Program-made: the position numbers and the translations under genes
The notes under the pieces: model-generated
Database searches by the model: none
Seen by the model: only the letters and a program-made list of their open reading frames with translations
What the model was told of the DNA's origin: nothing
Source of the DNA: Clostridia bacterium
Lineage (GTDB): Bacteria > Bacillota > Sulfobacillia > SLMV01
Reading direction: 5' to 3'
NCBI GenBank assembly: GCA_007133365.1
Contig: SLMV01000020.1
Location: 1-7,845 of the forward strand
Length of the DNA stretch: 7,845 bases
Shown: positions 7,530 through 7,845 of the stretch, piece after piece
Numbering within the stretch: the first letter of the stretch is position 1
Layout of the letters: each line of letters opens with the position of its first letter

Positions 7530-7845
7530 ATGACAGACTGCATGACGCGACCGGAAGATTCCCAGTTTGGTGGACTGTCGATCCGTGATCATTTTGAAGA
7601 AACCATCGGCGAGGAGAAAGGGTGGGCTATGGAGGTCATGAATGGACAACGCCAAACATTCGACGGTCGGATTTGGACGGGACATTCGGGCGAAATCATT
7701 CCCAAAGGTCGACTGGTCATTGAGAATGGTAAGATTCTACGGGTTGGGCCCATTGAGTCTTTTTCTTTCGAACCCGAGGGGCAATATTGTGATTACAGCG
7801 GGAGGACGATCATTCCGGGATTGATTGACACCCATACCCATCCCA
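7530..7845 (+). CDS. Amidohydrolase family protein, N-terminal part, cut by the window edge
   Basis: The visible 105 residues are the start of a metal-dependent hydrolase of the amidohydrolase superfamily, which hydrolyses amide or ester bonds in, for example, cyclic amides, imidazolones or dipeptides. The N-terminal beta-sandwich pattern is clear: FDGRIWTG, then GRLVIENGKILRVGP, then GRTIIPGLIDTHTHP. The final segment holds the HxH metal-binding motif (His102 and His104 from this start), after which the window ends. Homologs usually begin shortly before the FDGRIWTG segment, which would match ATG 7629 or 7638. I annotate ATG 7530 because it has the best-placed ribosome binding site and because the extra 33 residues (MTDCMTRPEDSQF...) look protein-like. 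The start is uncertain, the family assignment is not. The gene is divergent from the binding-protein gene and separated from it by a long spacer. The metal-lysine and later histidine/aspartate ligands lie beyond the edge, so substrate class cannot be assigned. Confidence 0.88.
   Translation, partial: MTDCMTRPEDSQFGGLSIRDHFEETIGEEKGWAMEVMNGQRQTFDGRIWTGHSGEIIPKGRLVIENGKILRVGPIESFSFEPEGQYCDYSGRTIIPGLIDTHTHP

Noticed and set aside
7642..7824. 60-codon plus-strand frame
   Set aside because: Wrong frame inside the amidohydrolase, whose GLIDTHTHP motif fixes the true frame.

Overview
The window looks like bacterial chromosomal DNA of roughly balanced base composition. Candidate starts carry strong Shine-Dalgarno sites (AAGGAGGT, AAAGGA, AAGGA). 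One protein has a bacterial lipoprotein signal, so the organism is a bacterium with standard bacterial translation signals. I cannot fix the phylum from sequence alone. Only about 52% of the window (about 4.06 kb of 7.85 kb) is confidently coding, which is low for a bacterium. It suggests an uncultivated or environmental lineage with long spacers, or one carrying decayed genes.

Layout from left to right. Positions 1-114 may hold the 5' end of a minus-strand gene running off the left edge (weak call). Positions 115-867 hold no convincing gene. A perfect 11-bp hairpin (868-901) follows the stop codon of a minus-strand S9-family serine peptidase (911-2944): a beta-propeller N-terminal half and an alpha/beta-hydrolase C-terminal half with a complete Ser-Asp-His triad. 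About 1 kb without a secure gene follows (2957-3943), holding one odd minus-strand open frame that may be a remnant. A perfect 15-bp hairpin (3944-3979) then closes a minus-strand gene for a family 5 (oligopeptide/dipeptide type) ABC transporter substrate-binding lipoprotein (3990-5699). A 1.8 kb stretch (5714-7517) again has no secure gene, only short overlapping frames and an AT-rich patch. The window ends inside the N-terminal part of a plus-strand amidohydrolase (7530-7845), cut just after its metal-binding HxH motif.

How the genes may work together (inference): a surface lipoprotein captures a peptide-like solute, a cytoplasmic S9 peptidase could trim imported peptides, and an amidohydrolase of the cyclic amidase/dipeptidase superfamily could act on a related product. 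They are not one operon. The two minus-strand genes are about 1 kb apart with a hairpin between them, and the amidohydrolase is divergent. No ABC permease or ATPase gene is present, so the binding protein is an orphan here. I found no mobile element, CRISPR array, tRNA or rRNA, and no clearly new multi-gene system. The more unusual points are the low coding density, the two matching U-tract-less hairpins, the altered oxyanion-loop motif of the peptidase, and the ambiguous amidohydrolase start.
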